Source: Poteriospumella lacustris
Lineage: Eukaryota > Sar > Chrysophyceae > Chromulinales > Dinobryaceae
Length of the DNA: 64,000 nt
Direction of reading: 5' to 3'
NCBI GenBank assembly: GCA_008000375.1
Contig: SMOI01000056.1
Span: 84,135-148,134 of the forward strand
In this document: positions 44,870 to 56,312 of the stretch, in pieces
Position numbering within the stretch: position 1 is the first letter of the stretch
How the letters are laid out: each line of letters starts with the position of its first letter
Notes under the pieces: generated by a model
Databases searched by the model: none
Seen by the model: the letters and a program-made list of their open reading frames with translations, nothing else
What the model was told of the DNA's origin: nothing
Program-made: the position numbers and the translations under genes

Positions 44870-46703
44870 GGATCACTGACCGTTGCGATCCTCACCCCCA
44901 CCAGTCCACGACGAAACAAAATCATTTGTTTATTTTCTTTCACCGATGCTTCGTTTGCCTATGCTTGTCACTCCCTCCTCTCCTCAACTGTGCTTGTTCG
45001 CTTTTCTCTTGTTTTCTTTTTCTTGTGTGGTGTTGTTGTGCGTTCCGATGCCTTGGGCGATTTGTTGTTTAGTCTCTGGATTGCTTGAGTTGCCAGTTGC
45101 GACAATGACTTTTCAATTTTAAAAAATTACCCATTATTCTTTGCATTATGGGGTGATGACTGATGGGTGAGAGCAACGGAAGTGTTCGATCACGTGATTT
45201 ATTTTCCACTAAGATCTATTGGTCGGGTGGAATTGCGTTGCATAAAATCTACATACATTGCGACACGTTTCGTTAGTTCGACCTGTTGCAGTCGTTGTGT
45301 CGGTGCGGTTGTATTTGTTGCGCCATTGCGTTCGTTCGTGTGGGTCAACCGCCGAGGATGTCGGGCGCAGTAGTTTGTTGGTGGCGTCATCCTTTTGGGC
45401 ATTTTAATTGGTTTTCTTCTTCTTTTTGTACGTTATACATGCCTGGAGTTGGTCTATAGTGCCTTGGTGTTGCTGAGAATTGTTCGATATTTATTTCATT
45501 TTCTGTGTCGCGGATGTGTTTGTCGTGTGCAGTGCTTCTCTTGATTCGAAATTTTTGGAGGAGCGATTCTCGCTTGAATTGGTTTTTGTGGGCTCCCAAT
45601 TTTGTGGATTTCATTTGTCGCTTTATTTGATTCAATGCACTTAACTAAACTGCATGCTTCTTGGGAAATACTGGGTTGGCCAGTTGGAAGACAGTGTAGA
45701 AGGAATGTATTCCTGAACATGGGCATTCAAAACTAAACCGCATTTTCCTTTCCCTTTCCTCGGCAGGTACTGTCTTCTTCTCCTCGCCAAGGAAGGGTTC
45801 ACCCAGCATTCACATATATACATACTTGTCAATTAGTTTCCTTGTCGGCACAGCCGTAGAGCGTACCTACTACACTTTGGATTCGCTGCTTCTGAAAGGT
45901 CGTTGCACCGACTGTGTGTGTATATGGCTATTGAGATGTTCTTTCATCTTCTTTGGAAATTCATGCAGGATCTGTTTCTTCGATCTCTTCTTTTTCTTTT
46001 CTCTTTCAGCATCCAGTCGAAAGTTCCTCCATTTTGTCAATGGATGAGAATTTCGTCGTGGTATTTTGCGATTCTCTTCTGCTTTTCGCCCTGTTAAATT
46101 TGTTCCTCCGCTGTTTTGTGTTACTCCAAAGTTCTATGATTCTTCTGACACTAAACCACCCCGATCTCACTGCAGAACATTGCATGCACATTGGCAGAGA
46201 ATATGGGTATGCGTGTGCATGCCACTGTCGTTCGTTCGCCTGTGAACAAGCAATCATCCATCTCACGAATTTACTCTGTTCTTTCCCAGGAGTCCGCCTG
46301 GCGGCATGTAGCACAATCACTTTTATGATGTCAGTTTCCTCTCTGTTTGCTCATTCTGCTATGTCTACGAATAAGCATATTGGACATCGGAAGTGCAGTG
46401 TACCTCCTCTCTTTTCCACTCTTCCAGCCACACCTCAAGGGTTCTTTACGCTCGTCGTCATCATTTCTTGTTTAACCAATCCACGCACTCCTCCTTTCCC
46501 TTTTTTCTCTTATCTTTGCTGTTCCTGCCATCGATCCTCTCCTCTATTTCTTTCAACTCCCAGCTTCTACAAAAAAGAAAAACTCATGTCTCCCCATTAA
46601 GTAACTTCTACAACTTCTCAAGTTTCTCGGATACGAGTCATGTTCATAAGCCACTGAATGGAACGCATATTAAACCGTAGCAATTGGCAGTGATCAGGAA
46701 CGA
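44870..46703. other. 1.8 kb convergent region without a convincing gene
   Basis: This is the largest gene-poor gap. It is T/C-rich on the plus strand, with many short pyrimidine tracts. The longest frame (45953-46600, +) has a hydrophobic, Ser/Phe/Cys-rich product of the kind produced by pyrimidine-rich DNA and no recognisable domain. A 75-residue minus-strand frame (45614-45387) is noted but not accepted. Long 3' UTRs or a non-coding RNA are possible. Confidence 0.5.
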
Positions 46704-47633
46704 TTACATGCGGGCTGGTGTTAACTCAATACTAGATACTCCCACAATTTCGCCACCTGCACCCGCATCTTCAACCGTCTCGACGGGGGCTTCTTCGATA
46801 TCATCGTTGTCTGGTACTTGTTGCTGGTCCTTTTGCTGCTGTTGCTGTCGCTGGAACTCTTCTTGCATTCGCTGCGCCTCCAGGTCCCGCTGCCGCTTCT
46901 GTTCATATATGATGAAGTCGTATGTTGTCATGCCGCGGTACAGCAACATTATATGGAAACCGCCGAGCTGAATGAGCATCGCCACAAATCCCAAGAAGAA
47001 AAATACTGATACCACCAACAGCGACTGAACCGCATTGTCGGAAATGGGAGATCCCAAGAAGTGATGGAAGCGGTTATCGTGCCGGATTCGATCCATGAAG
47101 CTGTCTGTGTCCGCGAAGGACTCCACCATCAACGCGATTGACAGGGCCAAGCTTTCCGTCGTCAACAGAAACACCGACAGAACAATCATGAGGAAATAAA
47201 AGTAGTTTTTCTCTCCAATGCATGTGTTGAGCCATTTGCAGTGGTGATCAAATTTCACCACGCATTTGTCACAATAGCGGCAATGCTTGCTGGTCGGATG
47301 AACATCGGTCTCACACAAGTAGCAGTAAATGGGGTCGTTGTAGATAGGCTGGACCTCTTTGCACAACATCTCATCAGCTGGATCGACACTGCACGTCGTT
47401 GCAGCAAATGCTAGAGTGCTCATTGCAAAAATGATGAACAAGACTGTCAGTACCACCTTGGCTGCCAAGGAATCCCACAACAGGAAATATAAAAACGCGA
47501 AGTAGTGCACCAAAATTAGTGGGAAAAGAACCCACGTGCACATTTGTAAATAGTCCCATGGTTGCTCAAATCCGCCTTTTCGACGAGTGGGAATACCCGG
47601 CAGCTTTCGTTTCGATTCAGCAAGATCTTCCAT
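46704..47633 (-). CDS. DHHC-type protein S-palmitoyltransferase
   Basis: Single exon, 309 aa. It attaches palmitate to Cys of target proteins at Golgi, ER or plasma membranes. The Cys-rich domain is complete: CYLCETDVHPTSKHCRYC, CVVKFDHHCKWLNTCIG and EKNYFYF, with the catalytic DHHC. Two membrane helices precede it (residues ~30-85) and two follow (~165-190 and ~215-245). A TTYDFI motif after the last helix corresponds to the family TTxE. The tail is Gln-rich (RQQQQQKDQQQ) and then acidic. The topology is the standard four-helix one. Confidence 0.95.
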   Translation of the reverse strand: MEDLAESKRKLPGIPTRRKGGFEQPWDYLQMCTWVLFPLILVHYFAFLYFLLWDSLAAKVVLTVLFIIFAMSTLAFAATTCSVDPADEMLCKEVQPIYNDPIYCYLCETDVHPTSKHCRYCDKCVVKFDHHCKWLNTCIGEKNYFYFLMIVLSVFLLTTESLALSIALMVESFADTDSFMDRIRHDNRFHHFLGSPISDNAVQSLLVVSVFFFLGFVAMLIQLGGFHIMLLYRGMTTYDFIIYEQKRQRDLEAQRMQEEFQRQQQQQKDQQQVPDNDDIEEAPVETVEDAGAGGEIVGVSSIELTPARM

Positions 47634-48147
47634 GGGTATTATAGGGCTACTGTTCCGACGAAAAATAAAAATTTTGCTGTGAAATCAGTTGGGAAAAAAG
47701 GATTATCTGTACCAACAATGCCACCCTTCGCTCCACTTATCGTTGTGTTTGAGTACGCAATGATAAGTAACTGTAGTTCACAAGAATTTGTAGCGAGAAG
47801 ATCGACATAACTGACGGTCTCGTCGATGATGATGGAGCCATCGAACCAACGGCGGACTGATCAGTGAAATCGTGGATGTACAATTTGTGTAGAAATGAGT
47901 ACGTAGTAAGCCATTAACAGGGATATGTTTGGAACAGTGAGATGGAAAAGTTGATACAGTACTCTTACTGCTGTATGTTTATACACACATTCATGGCAGT
48001 ATCAACGTTTCTCTTCCCCTAAGCAAGATGGAGCCTTAAAAAAGAATACAAACTCACACGAAAAGTTGTAGGAACCGATATAATTCGGGCGAAAGTCATT
48101 TCGACCAGAGTTTCATTCATTTACAATTTATCGACGAACGTCAACAC
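47634..48147. other. Intergenic gap upstream of the DHHC gene
   Basis: 514 nt holding the DHHC promoter side and the SF3B5 3' end. No exon recognised. Confidence 0.5.
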
Positions 48148-48569
48148 CTATGATGTTCGGTTCTCTTCTTGCTCATCATCATTGCGAGGTGGAGGAACTC
48201 CGCAAGGTTGCACCATTTTCTGAGAAACGAACGTAAAAGAAAAAAAGATTACCATCCACACTGCATATCATTGATCGATCGATGGCCAGCTTACCTCCAG
48301 CATCTGATAGCGAACTCTGCCGACAGAATCATTTTGAGCGACAGCAAAGTAGCTCAACATATCATAGTGTCCAACATACGACGCATAGGTGTCTCGGTGT
48401 TGGTTGACATTCCATTCGAACTTCGACATATCAGAATGACCTGTTCCAACATATTTTGATTGGATATACTCCCAGCTCTGTTACCAAGGACAATCAAACC
48501 GACTGTATTATATATGAAAATCAGCTACTATTATCATACCTTATTGAAATTATATCGATCAGCCGCCAT
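48148..48569 (-). CDS. SF3B5: Splicing factor 3B subunit 5 (SF3b10)
   Basis: Exons 48569-48540, 48477-48295 and 48219-48148; 94 aa, introns 62 and 75 nt. The gene is too fragmented to appear as a long frame. The protein starts MAADRYNFNK and continues YIQSKYVGTGHSDMSKFEW, NVNQHRDTYASYVGHYDML, SYFAVAQNDS and RVRYQMLE, and ends with KMVQPCGVPPP. It aligns throughout with the highly conserved SF3B5, a small subunit of the SF3b complex in the U2 snRNP that supports SF3B1 at the intron branch site. Length is close to the human 86 aa. Exon 1 is only 30 nt. Confidence 0.96.
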
Positions 48570-48998
48570 TGTGATGAGAAAAATCAACGTAAACGACGAC
48601 GAGTGAAAGAGCAGTTTATTTAGGAAACGGTTCGTTGACGATTCTGTTGATTTCCGCCCCGTTTCGCGATGATCAAGAGATGGATGTTCTCCACAAATTT
48701 GTTCTTCGACAGATTGTGATTGCCGCTAGCTCGTTTACGATACAGTGCTGTATCTGCAACTTTCGCCGACCGAACGAAGGAATGACTGAGCGTGAGTTTA
48801 CCCAAAACCCCAAATTGCTGCGCCCACTTAGGTCGTTGTTGTCATCATCATGATGATGAGAAAGATTCCTGGGCGACAAAAACAATAAGCCAAAGGAATC
48901 TAGACCATAGACCAAAGATCTTTTCGATCATCACATGCATATATCGGGCTCTGTTATAGAGAAGAAGAGTGAGTAGATTATTTTTTGAAGAATAAAAA
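48570..48998. promoter_or_regulatory. Divergent promoter region between SF3B5 and a dehydrogenase
   Basis: 429 nt between divergent starts. A short CGACGACGAG run lies 25-35 nt before the SF3B5 ATG (48592-48602). Promoter function is inferred. Confidence 0.5.
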
Positions 48999-50053
48999 AT
49001 GGCTGTCCCGCTCATTTTGCGACTCTTTCTCGCTCCGTTTCAGCTATTTTTGTATTGGATCAGCACTTGGACGCATTTCACTCTGGACAAGAGTAAAAGC
49101 GTGATTGTTGTCACCGGGTGCGATTCTGGCTTTGGTCTTGCAACAGCGCAGCGATTGCATGAATTGGGATTCATTGTCGTTGCAACTTGTTTGACTCCTG
49201 CTGGAGTGGAGAATTTAGCCGGCAAAGTTTCGCTGGCCATCCGATGCGACATCACAAAGTCGCAAGACATCAGCGACCTTTACAAAGCGACAGTAAAGAT
49301 CATCGAGAACAAGGAGGCGCGGTTATGGGCATTGATCAACAATGCAGGCATCGCTCCCAGCGGGTTTTTGGACTGGATGAACATCAAATACTTCCGCAAA
49401 GTCATGGACGTGAACTACTTTGCTGTCGTCGAAATGATCCAAACCTTCCTCCCCCAATTAAAGAAAACAAAGAATTCACGTGTCATCAATGTCAGTAGTA
49501 TGGCAGGACTGACAGGGTTTCTGAACGGTGGAGCGTATTGCGCATCCAAGCATGCTGTCGAAGGAATGACCAAATGTGTGAGACAAGAGCTGTTGACTTG
49601 GAACATTCACATGGCGAATATCAATCCTGCCTTCATGAAGACTCCACTCATCTCCACTTCGACTCATGAGACATCGAGAATCTTTGAGGAGGCGTCCGCT
49701 GAAATTCGTTCCCAGTACAACCGCGAGAACTTCGAACGCATGACGCATTTAATCGAAGCGGTTCAAGAAGACCCCATTCTCGTGGTTAACGAGATCATTC
49801 GTAATGTCACCGTTAAGGCCCCACAACCAGTTAACGCAGTGGGATGGCAAGCGTTTGCTTTGAGGTACGTCACTACGCAGGCTGAAATAGTGCGCACGTA
49901 ATGACCGCCGTTGTCGATCGTGGTAGATGGTACACGCATTTAGTCCCCGACTTGGTACGATCCTGGGGAGAAGATTTGTTTCTTCGAAGTGGTGGATTCG
50001 GCCCAAAGCCCGAAGTGCGCGAGAAGATGCAGACCAGCCATAAAGCTGACTAA
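48999..50053 (+). CDS. Short-chain dehydrogenase, retinol/17-beta-HSD6-like branch
   Basis: Exons 48999-49864 and 49927-50053 with a 62-nt intron; 330 aa. The N-terminal hydrophobic helix (residues ~3-22) suggests ER membrane anchoring. The cofactor motif VTGCDSGFGLA is typical of the retinol/hydroxysteroid dehydrogenase branch, followed by NNAG, the catalytic Ser in NVSSMAGL and the Tyr-Lys pair in YCASKHA. Such enzymes oxidise or reduce retinoid, steroid or other lipid alcohols with NAD(P). The second exon gives the membrane-proximal C-terminal part (WYTHLVPDLVRSWGEDL). The unspliced frame would end a few residues earlier with a non-conserved tail, so the spliced form is preferred. Confidence 0.85.
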
Positions 50054-50658
50054 ATCGCAGCGCTGTCATCCCCTTGAGATGAAGCCACAAGTCGACGATT
50101 TGTTGCGACCTGCTTTGCCCATATTCCCGTTCCTTTGCTTTGTTTTAAGGTATTCCCATTTGTCGTCGTAATTCTAACTTTGGATTGTCTGCACATCATT
50201 ATGTACGTTGTACAACTTGAGCCAGTTACAGAAGAAGGAAGAGCAGGCCGAAACATCTGTTTCTCTTCGCTTTCTGACACCAGACAGGCACAGCACATGT
50301 TGACGCCACAACAGTAAGTTCAGACGCTTCCAGTGGGAAGGGAAGGGAGGGGAGAAGCGGAGGGGGGGGGGCAGAAGTTCATCCGGTGGTATCGTGGGCC
50401 AGTAGCAGCAGCAGCAGAGAGGGCCACCGTGTCATCGCCATCATGTACAGGGAGGAGGAGAGAGACGAGCAGAACGAGAAAAAGAAGATGGTCCACCGCC
50501 GAAGATTGGAGTTCATTCACCGAAGGGATGACCTTCTTGACCAGGCTTGTATTCTTTGAGGATATCCCGAGAACCCCAAGTTGGACTTTGTCTCTCACTC
50601 GTGAAGGATCACAAATTAAACGTTCAGCTACAAGTACACTTGTCTCCCTTTTGCAAAT
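50054..50658. other. Intergenic gap with polypurine tract
   Basis: 605 nt between two plus-strand dehydrogenase genes. A G/A-rich tract with a long G run sits near 50336-50372. No exon recognised. Confidence 0.5.
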
Positions 50659-51330
50659 ATGTCTCGTGCACCCGTCGCGTTGATTCTGGGTTTTGGCCCC
50701 GGAATATCTTTTCACTTTGCTGATATTCTTGTTCAAAATGGCTATGTTGTGGCTGTTGCAGCACGAAATCGCGAAAAGGTTGAACCACTCGCTTCGTCTA
50801 TCGGAGCGCGCCCGTTTGTGGCAGATGCATCGTCGATCGAATCGATCCAGAATCTCTTTACCGAAGTTGATGCTCAATTGGGCGCCCCTGAAGTAGTCCT
50901 CTTCAACCCAAGCGCAAGGGTGCGAGGAGACTTCGTTACGATTGATCCTTCCGCTGCAGCTGTATCGAATCAAGTGGCAACCGGCGGCTTTGTCTTCGCT
51001 CAGGAAGCTGCCCGGCGCATGCTACCCAACAAGCGAGGCGCCATTTTCTTCACTGGCGCCACCGCTTCGGTCAAAGGCTTTGCAAAATCATCTGTATTTG
51101 CGATGGGTAAGTTTGCCTTGCGCGGTTTGGCGCAAAGTTTGGCGAGAGAACTGAGCCCCGAGGGGATCCACGTGGCGCACTTCATTATCGATGGTAGCGT
51201 TCGTTCCGAAGGCGGCGATGATGACTTCACGGGCAAGAACATTGCCAAATCATATTTCGCAACGTTGCAACAACCGCCCGGTGCTTGGAGCTGGGAGCTC
51301 GAGCTACGAAGCAAAGACGAGAAGTTCTAA
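50659..51330 (+). CDS. Short-chain dehydrogenase with Tyr-to-Phe active-site change
   Basis: Single exon, 223 aa. The Rossmann start is unusual (LILGFGPGISFHFADIL) and the NNAG motif is NPSA. The active-site region reads FFTGATASVKGFAKSSVF, then AMGKFALRGLAQSLAREL: the Lys is present but the position of the catalytic Tyr is Phe. The sequence around GIHVAHFIIDG matches a bacterial- and fungal-type SDR subgroup in which this change is common. Substrate unknown; it may bind NAD(P) without classical dehydrogenase activity. It is not closely similar to the preceding SDR, so the two are not tandem duplicates. Confidence 0.85.
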   Translation: MSRAPVALILGFGPGISFHFADILVQNGYVVAVAARNREKVEPLASSIGARPFVADASSIESIQNLFTEVDAQLGAPEVVLFNPSARVRGDFVTIDPSAAAVSNQVATGGFVFAQEAARRMLPNKRGAIFFTGATASVKGFAKSSVFAMGKFALRGLAQSLARELSPEGIHVAHFIIDGSVRSEGGDDDFTGKNIAKSYFATLQQPPGAWSWELELRSKDEKF

Positions 51331-52325
51331 ACGGCCGTCATCACTACAACTCCCTCTCTCCCCACATAATACAATGGGGTTTCTGCAATTCTTGCTCCAG
51401 GAGAGACGTAAGAAATGTTATTTAACGTTACACTTCACAAAAACGAGACTTCCAAACAAATGTTCAACATCACTTCCACCACAGCACACACACAGTGAAC
51501 GACGACGACGACGACGACGAAACCGTATCCTTGATATTCGGTCCGTGGCCGTCAGAACAACGGTGATTGGACGACTGGTAACAACAAACAAGACACAGGC
51601 ACAGGCAAAGGCGCAGCCATGTTTCGCAACAGACAGACGCCAGCGTTGGCAGCGAGTGGAAGACACAAGCGGCCTTTCAGTGTACATACGCCGCCACCAA
51701 CAACAACAGATAGATGTGCGCCCCGAGGTAGCAGCACAATCGACAACAAACGGACAGGAGATTACAACGAGAGAGCAAGGGAGAGCGAGCAACAGAAAGA
51801 CTTAGCGATCGAGGCGCATGACACGCTGACGCACGGACGCACAGAGACCGTCAGAACGAGATACAGCATTGTCAGCGATAGAGCGTGGAGGAGCATGGAT
51901 CGAGGGGGTAGGGGCATAAACGATGGAGATAAAGCCTGCCACCACACGAGCGTCCCGCGAGAAACAGGGAGCAACAGACAAAGCAAAAACAAAGACCAGC
52001 GAACGAACTCTCGTCCCTCAGCGGGTGCGACGACACAGGAAAGCGGCCGACAGCCGCACCTCGATCGATGGACGACTATGTTTGCGAGGGGAGGGGGAAG
52101 TGTGTGGAGGGGGGGGGGGCGAGAGACAGCTCGAGAGAGTTCGTGTGAGTGAAAAACGAGACACGATGCAATGACAACAGAGCATAGGGCGCAATAGATT
52201 GCACAGGAGGAGTAACGAACACACATGGAGAAGAGGAGACGTGAAGGAGGATAAGTGAGATGGAGGTGACGGGACGGGGGGACAGAGACGAGTGAGTGGA
52301 GGGAGATAACACCACGTGGGCCACG
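51331..52325. other. Convergent gap of ~1 kb with simple repeats
   Basis: Between two converging genes. A (CGA)n run lies at 51499-51521, followed by long A/G/C-rich stretches with G homopolymers near 52110-52122. Several overlapping frames exist on both strands, none with a recognisable domain. Confidence 0.55.
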
Positions 52326-55300
52326 TCACTTCAAACTGGCGATCTGACGATCGGCTTTCGGTCGCCCATGACTGTCCATTCGTACCCATTCCAACGACGT
52401 ATTCCGTATGACCAGCCGTTCATTGGGGTGGGATCGACAGCCAAAGGTGTTCATGTACTGCAGCAAGATGTCGAGGACGTTGGGCTTCATCGGCTTCGTT
52501 ATGGCAAAGTCTGCACCCGCCTGCAAGAAGTCGTTCAGTTCATCTTCCATCGAGTTGCCCGTCACACCGATGATCAAATTGTCGTAGCCCAACTTCCGAA
52601 TGATCCGACTGGCCTCAATCCCACTTAGATGGGGCATTGTATTGTCCATGAAGATCAAATCAAAGGCATCGATACCTTTGTCCTTGACGGTCTCGACACC
52701 GGCCATGCCATCGGCCGCAAAGGTGATCGAGTGAATGCCGCGTTTGTTGAGCAGCAACGCCAAGAGCTTGCGATTCGACAGGACATCGTCGACGATTAAA
52801 ATGTTGTAGTAACTCGACCGGGACGCGGACGGGGACGACGGCGGCGTTGAGATCGACGCGACGCCCTGGCGATTCAACGAATGAAGCACCGTCGTTTTCA
52901 ACGACTCGTCGGTGGTCCCCGTCGTGCGATCCGATGGGGACCCAATCGGTGACACTGGCGGTGGTGGTGGCGGTGGTGGCGGTGTTGGCGAAGACGGCGA
53001 CTGGGAGGACGGTAGCGTTGGTGATGGCGCTCCCGGTGAGGGAGACGTGTCCAGCGGAGACACACCTTCAGCCACCTGTGGCAGCGGGCCGAACAGCGAC
53101 GCCGTTGATGGTGCATGTCGTTGACTGTCAACGTCCGGCATGATGGTATCGATGCCGTGAAACGACACCGACAACCGTGTTCCGCCACCGGACGCGGACA
53201 GGGCATGGTTCCCCGAAGGACTGGCCCGTGGCGGCTTCCGAGACCAGCTGCGCGTGGGAGTCAACAGTGTCGAGACACTGCTTGTGCCTTCCGAGGACAA
53301 CGAGGCCACATCGGTGCTATCTGCACCGCCCCAGCCAACGGGACTCGTCTGCGGCAGCGGAGCCACAGTCGTCGATTCTCCGTCAGTCTCCTCCGAAGGT
53401 GGAAGCGAAACCAATCGCGGAGACGTTTCATCCGACGACGTCGACGACGTTACCCAGGCGTCTCGTGAGGACGATGTCATGGGGACATCGTTCGCACCAA
53501 ACACATCGTCGTGATCGTCGTGGTCGTCGTTGTAACGTTGGACATTTGCGACGTCGGCATCGGACAGTTCCAACGACTTGGCACTGTCACTTCGCTGTTG
53601 CCGGAACGAGGATTTTCGCTTCGTTGGGGTCGCAGAGGACGTCGAATTCGAGGAGGACTCTTCTGATAATTCACGAATGGCGCGATCGGTGAGGTGACTC
53701 ACGTCGAAGAGGTCACTGCCATCCACGGCGGGGTGCACGAGGACGTCCTCGTCGGACGAAGACGGGCCGCCACGTTTCGAACGATGCGACGCGAAACTAT
53801 TCGAACCCGACGAGAGGCCACCCGGAGACGGCGTCGCACATTGCTGTACATCTTGTTGCGACGGCGTCGCCATCATCACGTTCCAATGGGACAACAACTT
53901 CGTCGACAACCGACGACGGGTACCGTCCGGTTGAATCCGTCGACGCCACGACGAATTCCGACGGGCGGCGGTATTCTTCGTCGTATCTTGGCTGACTTCA
54001 AAGGGAATCGAGACATAGAACACCGAGCCCACACTCTCCTTCGACGTGTACCAGATCTGGCCGTGATGCATTCGCACGATTTCTTTGCAAATCGCCAGTC
54101 CCAACCCCGTCCCCCGCCCGGCTTTCAATTCACCCGGTTTCAACAAACGATACGGTTGAAAGATGTCTTCTTCTTGGTCATGAATGGACACGCCTTTGCC
54201 TTCATCCGCCACCGAAAAGACGATCGTCAGAAACGATGACGATTCATAGGTCGGCAACGTGGCATAGTCGGTGGGATTCGCTGTGGCGTCGAGGGTCGCG
54301 CGCAATTGCACATGTCCACCGCTGTACGAATACTTCAACGCGTTCGATATGAGGTTCGCGAGGACATGCCGCAATCGAAACTTATCGCCGATGATGCGAT
54401 CGGGCACACGACTGTCGATGTCGGTCGACAAGATGACCCCGTGCTCTACCGACGACTGCAAAAACGAATCTTCGACGTTTTGAAACAAATCTGCGATCGA
54501 AAACGGTTTGTAATACAATTCCAAGGAGCCTTCTTCTACCTTCTGCAAGGCCATCACGTCGTTCAACGTCTCGCCCATGGCATGGACCGCTTCTTTCATC
54601 ATCGACACCGTATCTTGATCTTCCGTGGCCATCGGGCTGCCTTCCAGCACTTGTACACCCATCGATATCGAATTCAACGGTACGCGTACTTCGTGAAAGA
54701 CAAAGCGAAGAAACGCCCGTCGGGAGGTATTAGCGAAGTTCTCTGCGTCGATCAGGGCGAAGGCGGGGTGCGACACTTCGAGATGCGCGTCCATGCACAG
54801 CGAGGCGAAACAGAGCTTCGTGAACCCACTCGCAAACATTGTCAGCACCAGAAACAGATCATCATTCAATAGACCTTGGAAACGTAAGAAGTAAAGACCG
54901 GGAAACGCCGGGAAGAGCAAGCCAACACACATCGACAGCGTCGCTTTGCGAGACGCCAACAAAATGCGTCGTTGAAACAAGCCACGCTTCGCTTCCGATA
55001 CCATCGACATTTTCAACAACGAATTCAACTCGCAACTGGATTTCCACATCAAGAATAAGCAAGGAAGAAAGAATAAGCACGAGAAGACGAGCAATCCCGC
55101 GGAGACGATGGTGCTGCTGGTGTACTGCAGCAAGGCCCCGCACACGATACACAAATGCAAAGAAATCACCGCAAGAACATCGTCGTAGCTCAAATATGGC
55201 TTGTCGTCAATGGAAACAATGATGAAGATGAGCAACGGCACACTAATGGACCATTCTGGCCAAATAACGGCCGGTGTGGGTACGCTAAAAGAACGAGGCA

Positions 55301-55761
55301 GCCATGAGCACGAGCAATCGAATGAATCATCAATAAATACTACAACCAACTTACCCAAAGGCATCGCGACATGTGCCTCCCCACTCAAAGAAAAGGGAGC
55401 CGACATGAGCAGTCGTCGATATCAAGTGAACGATAATGGAGGCGTAGTAACTGGACAAGGTACCCAGGTCGTTTTCTTCGCGAAACGTTGACAGACAAAC
55501 TCGATTGATTTGCACCATTGTTGCAGCACATAGCGCTCCAGCAGTTGCAATATTGCATTCTCTGGTCCAAGGAGAGTACTGAAATTCGTGATTACACGCG
55601 TAATCAGGGACGGTTTGACGGGCCACTTCAAGGGCCACAAACCAAACCAGATACAAAAGAAGAGCTAAGATGCACCATCGCTTGTAATTCCGATGAGAAA
55701 CCAATGTGGCACTAATTTGCTTGGTTGGCTTCAAGGATGATGCACTTATTTTTCGCTCCAT
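52326..55761 (-). CDS. Membrane hybrid histidine kinase with C-terminal receiver
   Basis: Exons 55761-55355 and 55284-52326 with a 70-nt intron; 1121 aa. About six or seven hydrophobic helices occupy residues ~20-300, forming a membrane sensor region. The phospho-acceptor helix has FHEVRVPLNSIS (His). The ATPase domain shows LRHVLANLISNALKYS (N box), ADEGKGVSI (G1) and GRGTGLGLAICKEIVRMHHG (G2). After a ~400-residue Ser/Thr/Pro-rich linker comes a receiver domain with ILIVDDVLSNRKLLALLLNK, FMDNTMPHLSG (phospho-acceptor Asp) and ITKPMKP (Lys). Phosphorelay signalling of this kind occurs in fungi, plants and many protists. A separate HPt partner is expected elsewhere. ATG 55761 is the first ATG after the open frame's GTG. 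Confidence 0.93.
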
Positions 55762-56312
55762 CTTGTTGTTGCTGATGATTCTCAACGGGTCAAAGTGATG
55801 TCGTGTATGTTCAGTTCGTTTATTGCAAAGTGGTACGTAACTGCGTATTTTATTCAACACCTTTCCAATCTATGTGGTGTATTCGATTGATGCATGGTCC
55901 AAAACGATTTGTTATCATTGAAGTAAATGGTATACCCGACACGAAAACTGACATAAAATGAAGCAGGTCAGGTCCAACGTCACTGCGCTGGTTGCACCAG
56001 AAGAACCAGAATAGTCCAGAAACTGCGAAACTTTGAGAGTCTCTCTCGCCATCTATCACGGGGCTTTGTGTGTCGGTCGATGCGACTTTTGGGCTCGGTT
56101 TGTCTCTTCTTGTCTCTTCTTTTCATCTTTGGCTTATAATCGACTCTATTCCAGAAGAAAACAAAGGAGGAAGGTTGTCGAAGTCGGGAGATTGCTTGTT
56201 CTCTCGGTTGACATCGTTTTACAGTTTCTATTGTTTGTAGAAACAACAATAGGTTGTTGATTTCCCAAGAAGTTTTGAAGGACATCGATTAGATCGGAAG
56301 GAGAAATCAACA
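55762..56312. promoter_or_regulatory. Divergent gap between histidine kinase and SET genes
   Basis: 551 nt between divergent starts. No repeat or exon recognised. Confidence 0.4.

Noticed and set aside
45387-45614. 75-codon minus-strand frame containing a single RPTPGMYN segment resembling an STPGR repeat
   Set aside because: Only one repeat-like segment in a gap with no other support; probably chance.
45953-46600. 215-codon plus-strand frame
   Set aside because: Product is Ser/Phe/Cys/Leu-rich, as any pyrimidine-rich strand would give; no domain.
48999-51330. Tandem duplication of short-chain dehydrogenases
   Set aside because: The two neighbours belong to different SDR branches with different cofactor and active-site motifs.
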